A stretch of 64,000 bases of DNA from Opisthocomus hoazin. Lineage: Eukaryota > Chordata > Aves > Opisthocomiformes > Opisthocomidae. Location: positions 9,610,001-9,674,000 of the forward strand of contig NC_134440.1 of NCBI RefSeq assembly GCF_030867145.1. The letters run 5' to 3'. Of the stretch, positions 36,801-51,800 are shown piece after piece. The notes under the pieces are model-generated. The model saw only the letters and a program-made list of their open reading frames with translations. It did no database searches and was not told the DNA's origin. The number at the start of each line of letters is the position of its first letter. The stretch's first letter is position 1. Position numbers and translations under genes: made by a program.

Positions 36801-39800
36801 GATGCCGGCCCCAGCCGAGCGTGCTGGGTGCTGGCGGCACCTGTAAGGCCACCTGCAGACAGCACCGGGAGAGCCTTGGTTGCGACAGACGGAGAGCGGT
36901 ACTGCAGCCCTTCCCTCTTTGCAGCGATAACTGTGAAGTGACTTTTGAAGGGTTGCTGGAAGCAATTTTTTCAGTGAGCAGATTAGAGATAAGCGAAGAA
37001 TTCCACCCCGTGGGGCACAAGCAGTTCAATCCATACCAACATGATGGAGAGGGGAACTGGAGAGAGCTTATCAGCTTGAGGAAAAGTCAAACGTAAACAT
37101 TATCCCCGGCGTGATTGTGGTTCACAGCTTAGCTGGACGTCACGTGCCTCTTCCCCGTGAAATGGTGCTGGGGAAGATGATGACAGAGGGAGTCAGCTAG
37201 GCAAAAGCAGGCAGAAAAACACCCTGCGCCTTGAACTTTTAAAGACCCCGCTGTTACTTCACAGTCAATAAGTCAGAGCTCAGCTGCAGGCAAGGAGGAA
37301 GGCAATGAAAATAGAATTCAGGCTGCTCTGGCAAATTAATTGTCCTTGAAGACGTGAATCGGCTGGGAATAGGGACGCTGGAGCGGTGGGGCCCGGGAGC
37401 TGCGGCGGGCAGCATTTGTGCGGCAGGGCGATCTGTATCGGTGTCAGGACAGGCTGGAGAGCGAATCCCCGAGAACCCGGGAAGAAGAATGATTAATCTA
37501 ATTTTCATTAACTAGCGTTTGGCATTGACCTGTATATAATAGCCCGTTACGGCGCTGCTGGCTCTGCGGCTGGCGAAGCTGCTGCCGCCGTGTCCTGCAT
37601 GAGAAGCTCGCCGGGCCTCTCCAGAGGGCTCCTCGGGGGACGGCCTGAGTGGATTTGGTGTGAGCAGCGCGTAATTCGGGAACGATTATTGAACTGATTC
37701 ACTGACATGACGATTATGGGCTCCCGCCAGATGCACAATCTTATTAAATATGATTTTCCCATATAAGGTGCTTGCAGCCTGAAAAGCAGCAGCAGGAATT
37801 CCAGCGTTCGCTTTCTTGCTTTCAGTCGCAGCCATTTGTGTCCAGAAATAGGTCTGCCCCGGCGGCGCGATACGCTGACATGGGCGTGCTCATCGCGGGC
37901 TGCTTGCGTCTTGGTCACGTTTTATTGTTCCCGTTCATATTTTTGGGCTGCCAGCCGTATTCCTGTAGACCAGGATTAATCTACAGAGGCCTGGCAGGTG
38001 CCTCGCTCCCGCCATGGACGCGGTACCGGCGTGTGCGCTGGGACCTCACCGGCACGAGGTCGGTTCCCATCGGTGCGTATGGGAACCGCAAGCGTTACTG
38101 GGGTACGGGTCAGAAAACGTTGCGCCCTGTGCAGCACGAGAACAGAATTTCTTAGTCACGTTGGACTGGATGTCTGTGAGCACGTCCGTGGGGCTGCACA
38201 GAGGCTGTTTTTGAAGCCCTGTGCAGGTGCAAAGCCCTCGTTGTTTGCTGTGGGTTCCCAATAAGTAGCTGTTATCGGGGCAATGCCTCTGTCTGGTATT
38301 TTGCCATTTCTGAATTCATCTGGGGCTGGTGCAGAAACTCAAAGGAGCAAAATATTGTCATTTTCTGTAAGTCTTTGGCAAGGCAGAATTGCTGGCACAA
38401 GCACCAGCTCTGCGTTTGCTGCCTGCTGATGGTGCACCGCTCCGTGCTCCTCCAACAAACGAGGGCAGCCGCTTGCGTTTTCCTGGGACGGGAGGGGTGC
38501 TGGGGTGGGAACGCGTGCTGTGCCGTGCCGAGCCCCTGCCTGCGCCAGGCTGCCCTCCATGCCCTGCACCAAGGCCCTCGCTGCAGGGAGATGACAGGGG
38601 CGCAGCAGGAAGGCAAACCAAGGCACTGCGAGGGACGGGAAACAAGAGGCTGTTTAGTGCCAAAAGGAAACAACAAAAGCGCAAGAAAGACGAGGGTTGT
38701 GGAGAAAAACCAAGCTGGTGGCCTGTGTGGGGCGAGTTCTGCCTCGACCCTCGCCAGCCCTGGCCTCCTCGGCAGAGCAGCCTGGCGTTACTCGCCCACC
38801 CGCCCAGCAGACCGGGTCGCTGGGAGGGGAGCCTGGCCTCTCCCAGCAGCCCCCCGAGAGCCAGCGATATCAAGGTAATGTTGGGGTTCTTCCTTCTGTA
38901 GGTAGGTCTTAGAAATACTCTGTTCCTAAGCAGCCTGGCGCTTGTTTGTTGGAGTTTTTCAGTGTTGCTGTAGCTGAGTTAACCTCAGGGCTTTCTGGGA
39001 AAGGTTTTCTGTAATTAAAAAAGCTAAAAGTGATCGGAGCAGCTTTTGTCACTTTGTCTCTTCTCACCCACATATTTAAGCAGAAAATGCTGTCAACCCC
39101 TAATTAAGCGTCGTCGTCTTCCATCGTGTGTTCTTGTGGCTTCCCCAGCTTACGTGTGGGTTTTTGCACTGGCTTGCGGCGAATAACCCAGGCTGAGTCA
39201 GAGTACGTGCGGCGGCGGTGTTGAAATCTGGAGCCTTCGACGTGCTCCGTTGCCGCAGTGTCCGTGGCCCGTCCGATGCCGCTGGTCTCTGCTAACCACG
39301 ACTTGTGTCGTCATCTCGCAGCTCCGGGGACGGGCTGTGTGACTTCCACGGTGCGAGTTAGCCCCGTTGCTTCTCTCCCAGCTTGCTTTGAACACAGCAG
39401 AACCGCTGCTCTTCTCTAATCCCGCTTAAAAAAACACAAATACGTACAACTAGGGCGTCGGTGTGTCACGTGAAAGGTTCTCTTTACTGTAACACGGGAA
39501 CTGGCTGGAGCGGTTGCTGTGTGAAGAACAGCAGCGTTGTTGGGTGGCGTGGAGGTGGCGTGTGCTCTGCAGCTGCATCTCTGGCGCGTGACTGCTGGAA
39601 GAGCTGTCCTGCGGCCTCGCCGTGTCCGGTCACTCCTGCACGGTTCGCGTTTGGTGCGAGGGGTGTGAAACGCTTTGCAGACTCATCGAGGGGGCACAGC
39701 CCTCATCTCCTCTGTAATTAGCAGACTCTGCGTGTTCTCTTTGCAGAAATTGCTATTGGAGAGGGTGGGGAAGACTGCCAGGGAGAGAAGAGAAGTTGGA

Positions 39801-42800
39801 AGCCAGCTGTTGGCTCCTCTGGCGTCCACGCCGTCGCAGAGCTGCCTGCTGCGTGTGCAGGGGTTGGCAGCGCACCGGTAGCTGCTCCTGCAGCACGAGG
39901 CACTCGCTCATCTGCTGAAGGAAAGCGGGACGCGGCCCGGGGTTTGTCACAAGACCCACCTGGGCAGATACGCTGCCGCCTCTGAAGGGGCCTTGAGATG
40001 AGGTGAGCCTGGGAACGCCACACGCCACAAGCTCCTGTCTTGGTTCTGTGTGAAATAGCTCAGGCTCCTGAAGTTGGGGGAATGAACGGATTATGAGCCG
40101 AGGGCAGCTTGGCCTTGTGTGCAGTCATTAACACGCAGCAGCGCGCTGTTGGGACGGCGCCGTGAGGGGCGTGGGCTGGAGGGGAGCCTGGTACCGGCCA
40201 GACTCCAAGTCTGCTTTTCGCTTTGCTGCGTGTAACGTTCAATCTCTCCCAGCCGTGCAGGGGAATGGTGTTTAATTCGGCTTCTGCCTCGTGCTCTGGC
40301 TGCCCCGTTAAGCCTTTACTGGTGCTGCATTCTGGGTTTGCAGTGGTCCCGCTGGTGCCTGCAGTGGCTGTTGCTGAGCGAGGCTCTTGCACGCGGCGTG
40401 GTGGCTCAGAGGGTCCGTGTCACCAGAGTCGTTAGAACTCTTTGTTTCAACTTGGCCATGCTTTCTCTGATGAAGCTCAGTCAGATTACCGACTCTTCAA
40501 ATTCTCTTGTGTTCCTGTACCATGGTAGATGCCTCCTAATTTCTCCTCCAGAAGATCTGGGAGCGCTTCGACCTCAGCCAGCGCTGAGCTCCCAGGGGGG
40601 TGCTGGGCTGGGAGCCAGCCGGGTCCCTACTGTTTCTCTGAATTTAGTAATTCAGAGTAATTCCCCAGCTGTTTCATGTTTTTTCCGTAGGAGGCAAAGA
40701 GATCTGCTGCTTTTGAGACCGGGTAGCTGAGTTCACGCAGTCGTTTGGCAGGGCTGGTGCTGGCAGCCTGTCCTTAGCGTAACTCCGGCTCTGGTCCCGT
40801 CGGGATGCTGCCCTTGCACATGGGTGTCCTGGATGCGTCAGACTATGCTGGGGACCATGTTCTGATTCTGCAAGGGTAGAATTAGCCAAGATTATTTTGC
40901 CCTTTCATCTGCTGCCTGGCAAGATGTTGTTTAAATTTTCAATTCTGCTTTTCTTCCGCTTGGAGTTTGCCATTCCCAGTTGCTGCTTGATGTTCTGTCA
41001 CCCCAGGTCAGTCAAGGCGCAGCTCTCCGGTGGCTGAAGGCCACGGAGATGGGTGAGGCGCAGCCTCATGGAGCTGAGGACCGACACGGAAACCACACGT
41101 CATTTCCATTGTAAGAGCATCGGTTGCCAGGTCAGTCTCTTGCGAGTTCACGCCTGGTGTTCTGCCTCCCTGGCTGGGGCTGGGTGCAGCCCACCTGCGT
41201 GTGAGCTGCCTGAGCCGGGGGGGGGGCTTGCTCAGCCCCTTGTAGGACGGGGAGGAGTGAGGAGGTGGAATAAAAGCGGTGCTAGCTTACACTGAAGGCA
41301 GGGGTAGCGTGGGTGATCTGCGTCTGTTCTCCCCCCTGCCCTCCCCGCAGACGGGAGCGCGTGCCAGGCACGGGCGCTGCAGGGCGGCGGGACAGCCTTC
41401 GCTGTGCTGCTTGCTGCCTGCGCAGCCTTTGGTGATCGTCGCGGGCTTCGTGCTGGTGTGTCACCCGCCGAGTAACCCCCGGACCCCCCGCAGTCCAGCA
41501 GGATAGCGTTGGTTCTGTGCGTGAAGTGAACGGCTTCAAGGGGTTCCCAGGTATTTTTTTACGGTGCCATTCCTGACTTGTGGGTGGCACTGATTCTGTT
41601 TCAAGGACAAGTTAACAGCATCCTCCTGAGCTCTTGGATATTTACTTGCTTCTTTTCTCCGGTTGAAATTGGGCAGCAGTGCCGTACTGCTTCACTTACG
41701 TGTGAATGCCTGTGTAAGCACCTTTCTCATGCTAGTCCTTTCAGCCCTCCAGTGATGAGAGTTTGGCTTAGAAGGGCTTTATGTGCATTTTCATTCTTCA
41801 TTCGGGGCTCTGCGAGCACAGGTAAGAAGTCACTTTGCACCGATTTGAGCAACTTGAGTATTAGGAGCAATTTTGGCTGGCGCATCCGTACAGCTCACAA
41901 AGGGTTTGGAGAAATACTTTTGTGTAACTGGCAAGTTTTGAGAGATTTTGTGAAATCCTTCCCAAGCTGAAGGCGCATCTCCGAAGTACTGCGAGGCTTG
42001 CGGCACGCTGCTGTCCCTTCAAACATCCGATCTTACCGACGTGCCCGTCGGCAGTGGGAGCACCGACAGCAGTAGGTACCGCTCGCTTGCGGTGTGGACA
42101 CGGTCGGTAAGATCTTGGAGGTTACAACAGCTGAGCTGAGACGCGGCTGGTCTTCTGCTCCTGGAGCCTGCTCGGTTTCGTTAGTGCTTTGTCCGGAGCG
42201 GGTCACCCTCCAGCACCCATAACCTGGCAGCCCAGCTTCGGCCAAGCGTCCTCTCTGATGTCCGCTGATTTTACTCGAGGCCCTGAGGGTCTGAGGGATT
42301 GAACAAAAACCTGCAGGCTTGGCGTAAGGCCTGGCAGCCCAAGTTTCCATTTTACAGAGCAGAATGAAGGCGATGAGCTGGAGTCTCCCATGGGCGCTGG
42401 CTGAGTGACCTGGTTCCTTCCCGCGGGCTGCCTGGCGCTCTGCTGGGCGCGCAGTGGGAGCTGCAGCTCTGCGACGCCGCTGGCATTTACTGTGCCGGTT
42501 GGCGTGTGGAGAGGGAAGGCTCCGACGCAAGGCGGGAGCGCTGGCACGTTGCTAACAGCTCTACAGAGACAGGGAGAATCTGCCCGGGTTAATGCTCGCT
42601 GTCGCGCTCGGCGCTTGCCCTGGCTGGGCGGGAGCGCAAGCGAAACATTACCGGAGGCTCCAGCGTGGGGAGGGTGCAGCCGCTGCCGGCAAAGGTGCTG
42701 TGCTAGTTTTCTTTCTGTAGTTTCTCTGCACATCTGATGGACCAAATTTGGTGGATTTTTCAAGGTAAAATTGTCCATTGCTGCATTTTCCAAAGCGAGG

Positions 42801-45800
42801 CAGCTGGCTGACGTCCTCACCTGGCTGAGTGCTGCTTCCCTCAACGCGTGCCTGATGGCACCTCGCGCAGTCGCTCACTCCCTTTAGATGCTGATGTGAA
42901 ACTTGATTCTCTCTCAGATTTCTCGATTTCACAGTTTCTGTCCGTGCAGCCGGCTCTGCAGCGTGTGGTCCCCACGCCCGGAGGAAGGGGTGATGCGAGC
43001 AGAAGTCCTACGCGCTGCCGAGAGGGCAGATGTAATACCTGAAACCGCTCGTCTGCTCTTTAAATGTCACTTTGAAATGGGTGTCAGCTGTAAAGTGACA
43101 GTTTTCCTTTCTGTACGTGTTCGGTGCTGCTCTCGCCATCTGTCTGGACGCATGTTGATGGGCGCAGCGTGCAGAACGGCGCAGAATTTGCTGGCAGAAA
43201 TGCAAACTATAGAGATGTAAAATAGTCCCCAACTTCAAAGCTGGAACAAAGGCAGCAGAAAATTACAGCGCCTTGAAGGTGTACGTGTCAGCGTCACGGA
43301 CGTGCTCTTCGCTCACGGGGCGAACGCCTGCCTCGGTGGAATCCAGCACCAAGGCAAGGCGCTGCAGTTTGGCCTAGCAGGTGGTGATTATTTGCGGGTT
43401 TAAATAGCACGTGTTGTGGGATAGTTGTTGTGTTGGCAAGGACTGTGTGTTCAGTGATCGGAACTGAAAGCTGGAAGGCGAACAGTTGCCTTTGCTTAAT
43501 TTACTACTTTTTTGGTTTTTTCCGCTGTAATGCTGACCTACGTTACAGGATCATTATGTTTTTCTAGGGGCTGCTATTGTGCTGCATTTTGTAGCTTTTG
43601 ATCTGCATACTGGCTTTTCTTAATTCCAGGGCGCTTCCTCTCAAACTGGCATCTCTTCAGGCTTAAATTAATTTTGGTGGAAGAGGAACGATGACATAGT
43701 CTTTCTCCACCTTAGTCTCAGAGGGCTGGATGTTTGTTTTCGTTTCAATATTAAGTAGGAGTCACTGGTGGATTAACTATCTAGGACACTCTTTTGAGAA
43801 GGAGGCTTCTAGACTGGTAATGCCAGAAAATGCTTATTAAAGAAAATGAGGAGCTGAAGGAGCGAGCACCCTGAAACCGCTGTTGCTTCTGCGGCCGCTT
43901 CGCGCGCCCGCCCCGTGCGTTCCCGGCGTATAACCGCAATCTTCACTGCAGCTCCCTTGCAGAGAGCCCCGAAGTCCTGAGAAATGTGGCTCTGTCTTTA
44001 AAACAAAGCAAAAAGGCTGTGTGCTTTGTCAGAGAAGACAGCTGTGCTGCAGTTAAAGGCAGCAGTGGCCTTCTCTGGTTCGCTTTGGTAGAACAAACCG
44101 GGTTGCCCATCGCGTACCAGATGCAGAGCGGGCCGGTGTAGGCTGGTGTGAAGCGGAAGACCCTCCCGAGGTGAAATGCTGGTTGTGGACTGCTTGGCAG
44201 GACGCCATCAGCTGCGAGGAACGTGGTAGTTTGGGAGGAACTTCATTTCATCCGTGCAAGCTCTGGTTTTGTGTTGGTAGCAAGGCACTGCATGAGCTTC
44301 CACACAGTATTGGGATTTAACGTTTATAACCAGTCTCGGAGAAATGCTATGGCTTCCCTAGTGCCCGGGATTTAAACCACAAAGATAAGTTTTATTTTGA
44401 ATGTTTTTTTCTAAAATGAGAGCAAGGAGTGCAAGAGGGCTGGAAGTGACCAGCATGAAGAGCAGACCGTTACCTGGAGGAACGAGGTGGGTTTCTGCGG
44501 TGTCTGAAGAGATGAAACTTAAATGCGTGTTTTCCTGTGAGGTGGGGTGATAAACAACTTAATCTGTAAGGGTGAGGTGGGGTGAAAAACATCTTAATCC
44601 ATGGCCTGCGGGAGGGAGGGATAAGATGTGCCTGAACAGCAGCTGCTCTGCTAAAGAGAGAAGGAATGGATTACGGGCAGAAGTGGCGAATGCTGCCTCT
44701 TACTTGATGTCTCCTGTTAGAGCTCCTGCTTTCGGTTGCTTTGACTTGCCAAGAGAATGGTCTCCAAACGTCCTTTGCCTTATGGCTGGCGTTGAAGTTC
44801 CAGCAACACTGATGCATCTGTTTCGCTGAAGAGGAAGCCGAGAAGTGTTGCCCCATCCAGAACTTCAGAGCTTGGCCCGGTCCATCCTTAAATGGTGTTG
44901 CAGTATCAGTGGGATGGTTCTGCTTCATCAGACCTGCCTTTTTCTCTTCGCACGGAAAGCCAGCGGTACCTGACTGCTCTAAACCTTCTAACTTCCCTTT
45001 TGCTGTGCTTTGTAGGAATAACCGCCCCGCTGAAATGTCCCTGGCCTCGCCGGTGAGGCTGGAGGAGCCCCGCTGCTTGGTGGGCACAGATCTGTGGGCT
45101 TGAGCCGTCTGGCCTGGCAGAAGGTTGCTGGGCTGGGAGCCAGCAGATGCAGAGTTTGCCGTGGGACTTGGCCTGTCAGCCCTGCGTATCGCGTGTTGCT
45201 CATGGAGAGCTGTTTGTAGCCGCTGGCCGGCGTCACCGCACACTCCTGCCTCCTCTCCCATCCCACCACGCTCGCCGCCATCGTAGGGCAGAGAGCCGGC
45301 AGCTACCGGCCGAGCGGGGAGGGGAAACCTGAGCAAGAGGCTGGGTTGTGCTCTTGGAGATGCTTTTCAGAGTGAAGACGTGATGTCTGCAGGCCTGGCT
45401 GTGCGTCCGGTTTCTCTCCAAATGCAGGAGCAGATTGTGCTGGGCTCCCTCTGCTTCGCAAGCCAGCGACAGCGTGGGTTTGGCTGATCCAGCACGTGGT
45501 GTTGCAGTTCAGGGGACCTGCTTCGTTTCTGGTGGTGTTGAAGTCTTTGCAGACAGTATTAGAGATCCTGTGAGATTCTTCTTGTAGAAATGCTAGGCTG
45601 AAGTTCACTCCGTGCTGCTGTCTTGAGTTACTTTATTTCATACCTGTTCTTCGTGAGGTGTCCCCAGTTTTTCCTTGTGTCGGGCAGAGGCTGAACAAAG
45701 CCGTGAGGAGGGCTCAGGAGCTAAGCTGTGCTGCAGGCTCTGTTTGAGGACGTGCGAGACCAGGAGTTGTGCCCAGTTGCACCTCGAGCTTGCAGCGTTC

Positions 45801-48800
45801 CATCAATGCATGTGTGTGAGCCACGAGGCCAGCCCGGGGCCTGACTGAGATGGTCACCTGGCTTTGCAGCCTGTGTCCCTCAGCTGTAGCTCTCTGTGGG
45901 TAATGAATGCCTCTCCTCCTCCTCTTCCTCGCTCTCACCAAAGCAGGGCTGCTCTGAAACCCCCAGCCCAAGAGCTGGAGGCTCTGGGACGCTGGGAAAA
46001 GAGGTGACCCAGCTGGCATGGTTCAGCTCCACGCTACCTTGTTGTCTTTCTACACATCCTAGAAACCGCAAAACCGCTTCCCAGAGCGCGCAGAGCTGGC
46101 ACGGTGCGCCGCGCGGCAATGACCGTGGTCTCCGTTCTCTGACCCCCAAGCAGCGGCGCTGCTCGCGGAGGGCTCGCGGCTGAGCGGGAAGAGAACGCCG
46201 GGAATCCGGAGCGTCCTCAGCACGCGGGCGCCTTCGGGAGCGTGGGGATAACCGGCGCCTCGGCTCTGCCCGCGCAGCGCTTCGGGAGCCACAGCGCTCT
46301 CTGGGATTTTGCTCTTTGTTCTTTCACACCTTTTGCTTTGGGCGCGTCCCTGCACAGACTCTGGGGCAGAGCTGCTTCCCCGGTGAGTGAGTAAAGGCAC
46401 CCAGCTGCACGTGGGTAAACAGAAGGAATAAATGCCTGGCTCAGCCCCCGAGTGAAAAATCCTCCAGGCTGGGCTGGAGAAGCTGCTGTCCTGACCTAGC
46501 TTTTGAGCACGCTGCGGGTCTGTGCCAGGAGGAGCCTGTCCTTCGGCCTGCGGCTGCCTGTGTTGGAGGAAGCTGTCCGTGATCGGCCGTGTGACGCAAC
46601 TGAACCGTCCTTGTAGCCCGGCGTAGGCACCAGGTTCGCTCTTCCTGCCGTTGACGTGTGTCTTGCCTGGTTGTGTTTCCTACTAAGAGCTCTAGAAGTG
46701 TTTTCAAAAAATTCATTATTTTTTAGGTAACTTATTTTCAGCTAATGGCTGAGTCACTAGCTGCCATGCTGCAGCCAGGATCCCGGGGAGGAAAGAGACT
46801 GCTTGCTCAAACTTTGAGTTACAATTTTTGGCAGCACACTTCACCTTTTGAGCTTGTTCTGCGGTCGCTTGTTTTGTTCCATCTGCTCAGGTGCCTTTGT
46901 TGGAGCAGAGCAGGAGTGCCCGACTGAAACACTCTAGTCACGGAGGGCAGAAGGGGCCTTAACAAGGCTGGTGGGAAAAGAACGTAGTGGTGAGCAATAA
47001 TTTAAAGTCATTTTTAACGTACAGCCCCCTGCGCCTTGCAGCGGTAGCTTCTGTCCTCGAGGTCCTTGCTGAGTCTGGCAGCATGGGTACGTGATCTGTC
47101 TGGAGCTGCGGCTGGGGACGTTTGCTCACTGAGCCCCGGCCGATGGAGGGGAGGACTGGGGCATTGGTGCCCGTACTGGGTACCAGCCCTGCAGTCTGGG
47201 GGTGCTGGCATGGCCGGGGAGGGGTCGGATCCGTCTGGAGGAAAGGATTTGCAGTAGCTGGGATGGATTAAGCAGAGGCTGCTCCTGAAGGGCTGTCTGG
47301 CCCTCGCTGCGGCTTGCTGTGGTGTGGGGTGGGTTGTGGGAAGCCTGTGCTGCCGGGGCAGAGCAAGGCACGGGCGGCAGGGTGGGCGGCGAGGGCAGAG
47401 GACGCACTGGTGGGAAGCAGCAAAGCGCCGGGCAGAGCTGGCCTTCTGCTGCGTGGGAGCAGGGTAACCCATCCTGAACGAGGCCGAGAAATCTCCGGCA
47501 GCTTGGTGCCCAGCGAGCTCGGCTGAGGCACGCGCGCAGCCTGGAGAGCTTGGACTTCTGGCTGTTGTGGCAGCAGAAGCTCAGGTTTATTTAGAAGTAG
47601 AGCTCTTGAGCAAGGGTGTATCACTGGTCCGCTTTTCATGTCATGGCTCTTTGACTGCGTGTTTGTGGTGGGACCTGGTCTGCTTGAGGACTGTGCAGAG
47701 AGCGTGCCCTTGGAGGGGCTGCGTCACCAACCGGGGCTCTGAGAACGGGTCCAGAAATGCAACCTGGTGCTTCTGCCACGACGTGTCTGTTTGAAGCAGG
47801 TAGCAGTGACAGCTGTCCCCGACCTCCTCTCCCACCCAGGCCTCGTCCTCGGCGTCGCGATGCACACCTCTCCGTGCCTGTGCCCGCTGCGGTGTTGTCG
47901 GCAGCGCCCGTGGCGACCTGGAAGTGTTTCACGAAGGAGAGTTTGCTCAGCCTGGTGTGAGCAGCCTCGCAGGAGGACTTTGTATCCAGTGACGCATGTC
48001 GTACGCGACCCTGTTCTGAAATCCCCTGTCAAGTCTGCAGTGTTTGAGCACCCTCGGAAAATCTCTGTCAAGCGACGTTAGCAAGAGCGGAATTAAATCT
48101 CAGAGGATTTAGCCGAGCAGCTTGGGCTACGGAGTAAATCAGGAAATACCCCGCTGGTTAAAAATCCAGGTGCATCCTCAGGATGGCTAGCGAAGGGTGC
48201 CCTGCAGACACACCAGCTGCTTTCCCGTTGGAGTTTGCTGCTGGCTGGGGTGCTGGGCTCCCCCGGTTTGATAGCTGTGCTTAGTGTGGCCACTGCTGGG
48301 CATCCCGGTGGTGTGGCAGGTGGTTGTTGCGGAGCTTCAGGTGGGTTTCTTTACCTGCTGTGACTGTAGTAACTGGACTTCACCATCTCTCCAAGAAGGT
48401 CAGAAAATGGAAAATTTGGGGAGGTGGATATCTTTCTTGAGTGGCATTCTTCTATTTTAATATAATTTAGTTTGAGAATAGTTCTGGATGGTGAATGAGC
48501 AAGAGGAGTGAGCTCCCAGTCCAGTAACATCTGTAGGAACAGTGGCAGCGCCCATCCCTCCTGGATCAGAGGTGCTGGCTTTGTTCAGCTCCGTGAGAAA
48601 GGGCCGAGAGAGGGCACAGGGGGGACGGTTTGTCCCTGCCTCTCACGGCTCGCAGCCTGGCGCTCCTTGTACCTCCTGTGCTGCTCCTACAAGCAGCTTC
48701 GGTGATTTCTTTGACTTGCCAGTGCTCTCCCCGGGTGGGTTGAGATCCCTCGGCGGGATATCCAGAGAAGCAATATTGTAAAGCTGATACTGTGCAAAGG

Positions 48801-51800
48801 CATCCTCCTGCTCTCTAGTTACGGGGAGTTTGCCCTCTCCATAACAGTATCCTGTGCTATTTATCAGCTTCAGAAGTTTCGGGGTGGCTGCAGTGACGTT
48901 ACCCTTTTTCCAGCCGCCGATCCCTTGTCCCGTGCCTGGTACCAGCCTCGCAGGCATCCTCGCAGAGGCAGCCAGCTGCAAACGGGGCTCGCGAAGGTCG
49001 GATGGTGGAGGAGAGCCCCTGGCAGCGCCGATCCCTGCCCGGCCGGGAGGTGCGGAGGTCTGGCGCTACGCCTCGTGCAGCTGAGGCCGTGAACCATGCC
49101 GCGCTGCAAACCTGGAGTATTCGGGGCCGAATAACCACGTGGCTCTGGCAGGCGATGTGCAACAGCGCTTCTCCCTCGTTAGCAGTGGCATTTGGAGAAC
49201 GGTGTAACGGAGGATGCCGCTGAGCATCCTTTCCCTGCACAGAGGTGGGACACTGCACGCCGTAGAAGTGCTGAGTCCTGCTTCTCGGCAGGAGCCTGCC
49301 GGCAGGGAGACAGCGATGCTCAGGAAACAGAGGAGGGAAGTGAATTCTGGACCAAGCCTTGGCAAAGCTGTCTTGTGCTCCTCTGACCCGGGGTTGGGAA
49401 ATGGCTCTCTGGGGCCTTGTGGCAGCTGAAAACTCCATCTGAAAACACAGAGAGAGTCCCAAGGGCTGCCTGGGGTCATGCACCACATTTAGGTCCCTGA
49501 TCTTTTTGCAACACGACCAGAAAGGCAGCGGGAGGTTCGAGGTTCTCTGTCTCCTCGCTGCTGAGCTACAGCTCTGCCAGCAGCCAGGAGCTGCTCCGGT
49601 GAGCAGGGTCCATGGGCAGGGGACGCGAAGCTTATCCTGCGCCCGAGCAAAGCTAAGGGGGCAGCTGGGCGTTGCTCCAGCTCTTCTGGATGATCGTGAG
49701 GAACGTGACTTCAAAGTCCTTCAGCCTTCGATGGCCTCGCTCTAAACGAGCGTCGTGGTTTTGGTGTGGTGCCGCTGTGCCTGGGTGCCGTCGCAGGTGC
49801 AGGGAGCTGGCTCTGTCCTGGGGACGTTACGCTTCCTGCTGCAATGCTTGCTGCCTCTAATTAATCCTAATCAAGCTTTGCAAATTCTGGTAGACAGATT
49901 TGGACTTGAAGGTTGTAATACGGAGAGAAGCCAGAGGCTAGGGAGAGGCTGGCGTCGCTGCCAGGGTGCCCGACCCCAAGGGGGGGTCTCGCAGCGCGGA
50001 GAGCGCTCGGGACGTGCCAGGGAGCGCGTGTGGCTCCGCTGCGCAACCCTCCCGTGGCCGGCGGCGCGGAGGGGAGCAGGAACGCCATGTTCCGATAAGA
50101 CTGCACCCTTCCCGCCTAGCAGGTGTTCGCCCGAGCGTCCCGCTGGGCTCCATAATTACAGCGCTGAACCGGGAGCCGCGCGGCTGCAGCCTTTTCCGCT
50201 GCTGGCTGTCAGCTATTGTGTGCTCCTCTTGATGAGATTTTTGTTTTGCGTTTTTGTCGGCTGTGTCACATGGTTTGGGCTAGGCGCTCCGAAATCGTCC
50301 TCTTTTTTTCTACACGCAGCTGATCCGAGACAAGAAAACAAATCAGTCCTTTTTAAATTTCATTTCCCTGGTCTTGTCCTGCTCATTCCCCACTGTAATT
50401 GGGCTTCCGTGCTGTAAGTGCTTTTCTGATGAGTTGTCAAGGAAATGTTTTACCATGGTGTGTCCTGGTTCAGCAGCGTGGCTCCCGAGGAGGGCTGCAC
50501 CCGGGACGCGGACCCGCACCTGCGGCTGCGGGGGGAACGCGTGAACTCCCCGTCTGCATCTTCGGCTTCTGCCCTGCCTCCCAAGCCGGGATACACAGAT
50601 TTATTTCTGAGGCAGAAAGAGTTTTTGCATAAGTTCAGCAAGGCCAAGTGCAAGGCCCTGCCCATGGGTCGGGGCAATCCCAAGCACAAACCCAGTCTGG
50701 GCGGAGAGTGGCTTGAGAGCAGCCCTGAGGAGAAGGACCTGTGGGTACTGCTGGATGAGAAGCTCAACACGACCCGGCAATGTGCGCTGGCAGCCCAGAA
50801 AGCCGAGCATCCCCTGGGCTGCATCCCCAGCAGCGTGGGCAGCGGGCGAGGGAGGGGATTGTGCCCCTCTGCCCCGCTCTGCTGAGACCCCCCGGGAGTC
50901 CTGCGTCCAGCTCTGGAGCCCTCAACACAAGAAGGACATGGATGTGTTGGAGCGGGTCCAGATGAGGCCACACAGATGATCCGAGGGCTGGAGCACCTCT
51001 CCTACAAGGACAGGCTGAGGGAGCTGGGGCTGCTCAGCCTGGAGAAGAGAAGGCTCCGGGGTGACCTTAGAGCAGCTGCCAGTGCCTGGAGGGGCCGACA
51101 GGAAGGATGGAGAGGGGCTTTTCACAGGGGTGTGTAGTGACAGGACAAGGGGGAACGGCTCTAAACTAAAAGAGGGCAGATTTAGATGAGATATTAGGAA
51201 GAAATTCCTCCCCATGAGGGGGTGAGGCCCTGGCCCAGGCTGCCCAGAGGAGCTGTGGCTGCCCCCTCCCTGGCAGTGCTCAAGGCCAGGTTGGATGGAG
51301 CTCTGAGCAATCTGGTCTGGGGGAAGGAGTCCCTGCTCATGGCGGGGGCTTGGAACCAGATGATCTTTAAGGTCCCTTCCAACCCAAACCATTCTATGAT
51401 TCTATAAAAACAAAAATAAAGTAGGCTGGAAGGTGCCTTCCCTGGAGAGTCGTCCCTTGCGATGGTGATGCTCCGGGAGCTTTGCTCTGAGCAGCCCTAG
51501 CTGGGCTGCACCATCCAGGGCTTCAACGGCTCGGTCCTTGGGGAGCGTTGCAGGGGAGCAGCCAGAGTCTGGGCTGCCAAACCCCCAAGCAGAAGCCTGG
51601 CTGGGGCAGGCTGGGGGGCTTTCTGCTGCCCGCCCAGCGTTTATTGAAGAGCTTGAAGAGGGAAACTGCCCAGGAAAGGAGGGAGCGAGCTGCGGTGCTG
51701 CTGTCAAGTAGGTGCCGTGCCCCGTGGCCCCGTCCTACCTCGCTGGTACATTAGACTCTGTGCTTAATTTGTACAAGCCCTGCTGTTCCTTTCCCTAACA

